A stretch of 64,000 nt of DNA, taken from assembly GCF_051535215.1 (NCBI RefSeq), contig NZ_JBPPLY010000007.1, forward strand, positions 1-64,000, read 5' to 3'. Source of the stretch: Nitrobacter sp051535215 (GTDB lineage Bacteria > Pseudomonadota > Alphaproteobacteria > Rhizobiales > Xanthobacteraceae). Position numbers and translations under genes: made by a program. Below are positions 63,828 through 64,000 of this stretch, one piece after another; positions within the stretch are counted from its first letter, which is position 1; each line of letters opens with the position of its first letter. A model generated the notes under the pieces. That model was not told where the DNA came from. It saw nothing but the letters and a program-made list of their open reading frames with translations, and searched no databases.

Positions 63828-64000
63828 CTTCCTGAAAGCGGTACCTCAGCAAATTATAATAAACTTTGAAGCGGTCCCGCTTGGGATCGAGATCGCAAAG
63901 CGTCGTTAACGCCAGAAAACTCTTGAAGACGCAGCCGACTGGCGGGAGATGAAGGGAATATCGTCGCAGCGATATCACTTCAAAGCGAGCCACCGTCCAT
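63828..64000. other. Right window edge, no gene supported
   Basis: A frame on the minus strand (63553-63993) covers this part but overlaps the L,D-transpeptidase in another frame and has no family resemblance. The promoter of the L,D-transpeptidase must lie here. Confidence 0.4.

Noticed and set aside
63553..63993. 146-codon minus-strand frame at the right edge
   Set aside because: Overlaps the L,D-transpeptidase in another frame; no family match, though its first part is in otherwise empty DNA.

Overview
The window is GC-rich alphaproteobacterial DNA, most likely from the Bradyrhizobium / Rhodopseudomonas / Afipia / Nitrobacter group (Nitrobacteraceae). The signs are a soluble haem-PAS FixL whose haem-pocket residues fall at the same numbers as in Bradyrhizobium FixL, a FixJ and FixK-type regulator, an Irr-type ICE box in front of bacterioferritin, and dispersed palindromic repeats of the kind common in that family. 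It is a draft scaffold: 100 Ns at 17920-18019 sit inside a 178-bp tandem repeat.

From 1 to 37.3 kb the content is ordinary chromosome. A promoter and TPP riboswitch precede a thiamine operon (thiO-thiS-thiG-thiE, an unknown small membrane protein, thiC). Then come a methyltransferase, a TMEM175-like channel, exported proteins, oligopeptidase B, a bfr/bfd iron-storage pair under an Irr box, a pair of paralogous exported proteins, a MltB-type transglycosylase, UPF0114, trans-aconitate methyltransferase, an AI-2E family permease, EttA, an L,D-transpeptidase, two rhodanese-type sulfurtransferases, a GT39-like membrane protein, a PAS protein and UvrB with a long N-terminal extension.

From about 37.3 to 53.1 kb is an accessory block. 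It is bordered on the left by a dispersed repeat with a 15-bp perfect hairpin and a decayed IS481-type transposase remnant, and on the right by an IS3 OrfA-like HTH gene and AT-rich DNA. Eight co-oriented minus-strand genes (51.4 to 39.1 kb) encode an RTX protein with a histidine-rich insert, a methyltransferase, a type I secretion ABC transporter with a degenerate C39 domain, its HlyD adaptor, a giant Sel1-repeat protein, a WbsX-type enzyme, a GT2 glycosyltransferase and a Tat-exported WbsX-like protein. A separate glycosyltransferase and an orphan ParA ATPase lie on the plus strand at the two ends. The block looks like a secretion and surface-glycan system and is the best candidate for something undescribed.

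From 53.7 to 63 kb is a low-oxygen response cluster: a FixK-type regulator with a small downstream protein, a zinc alcohol dehydrogenase, two tandem-domain universal stress proteins, a small cytochrome c, two CBS proteins, an Hsp20, and fixL-fixJ. Four genes carry a perfect TTGA-N6-TCAA FixK box centred 68 to 73 bases before their start codons, so the cluster reads as one regulon. Behind fixJ a thioredoxin-like gene survives only as a 5' remnant, and a second L,D-transpeptidase reads through it in antisense, marking a rearrangement junction.
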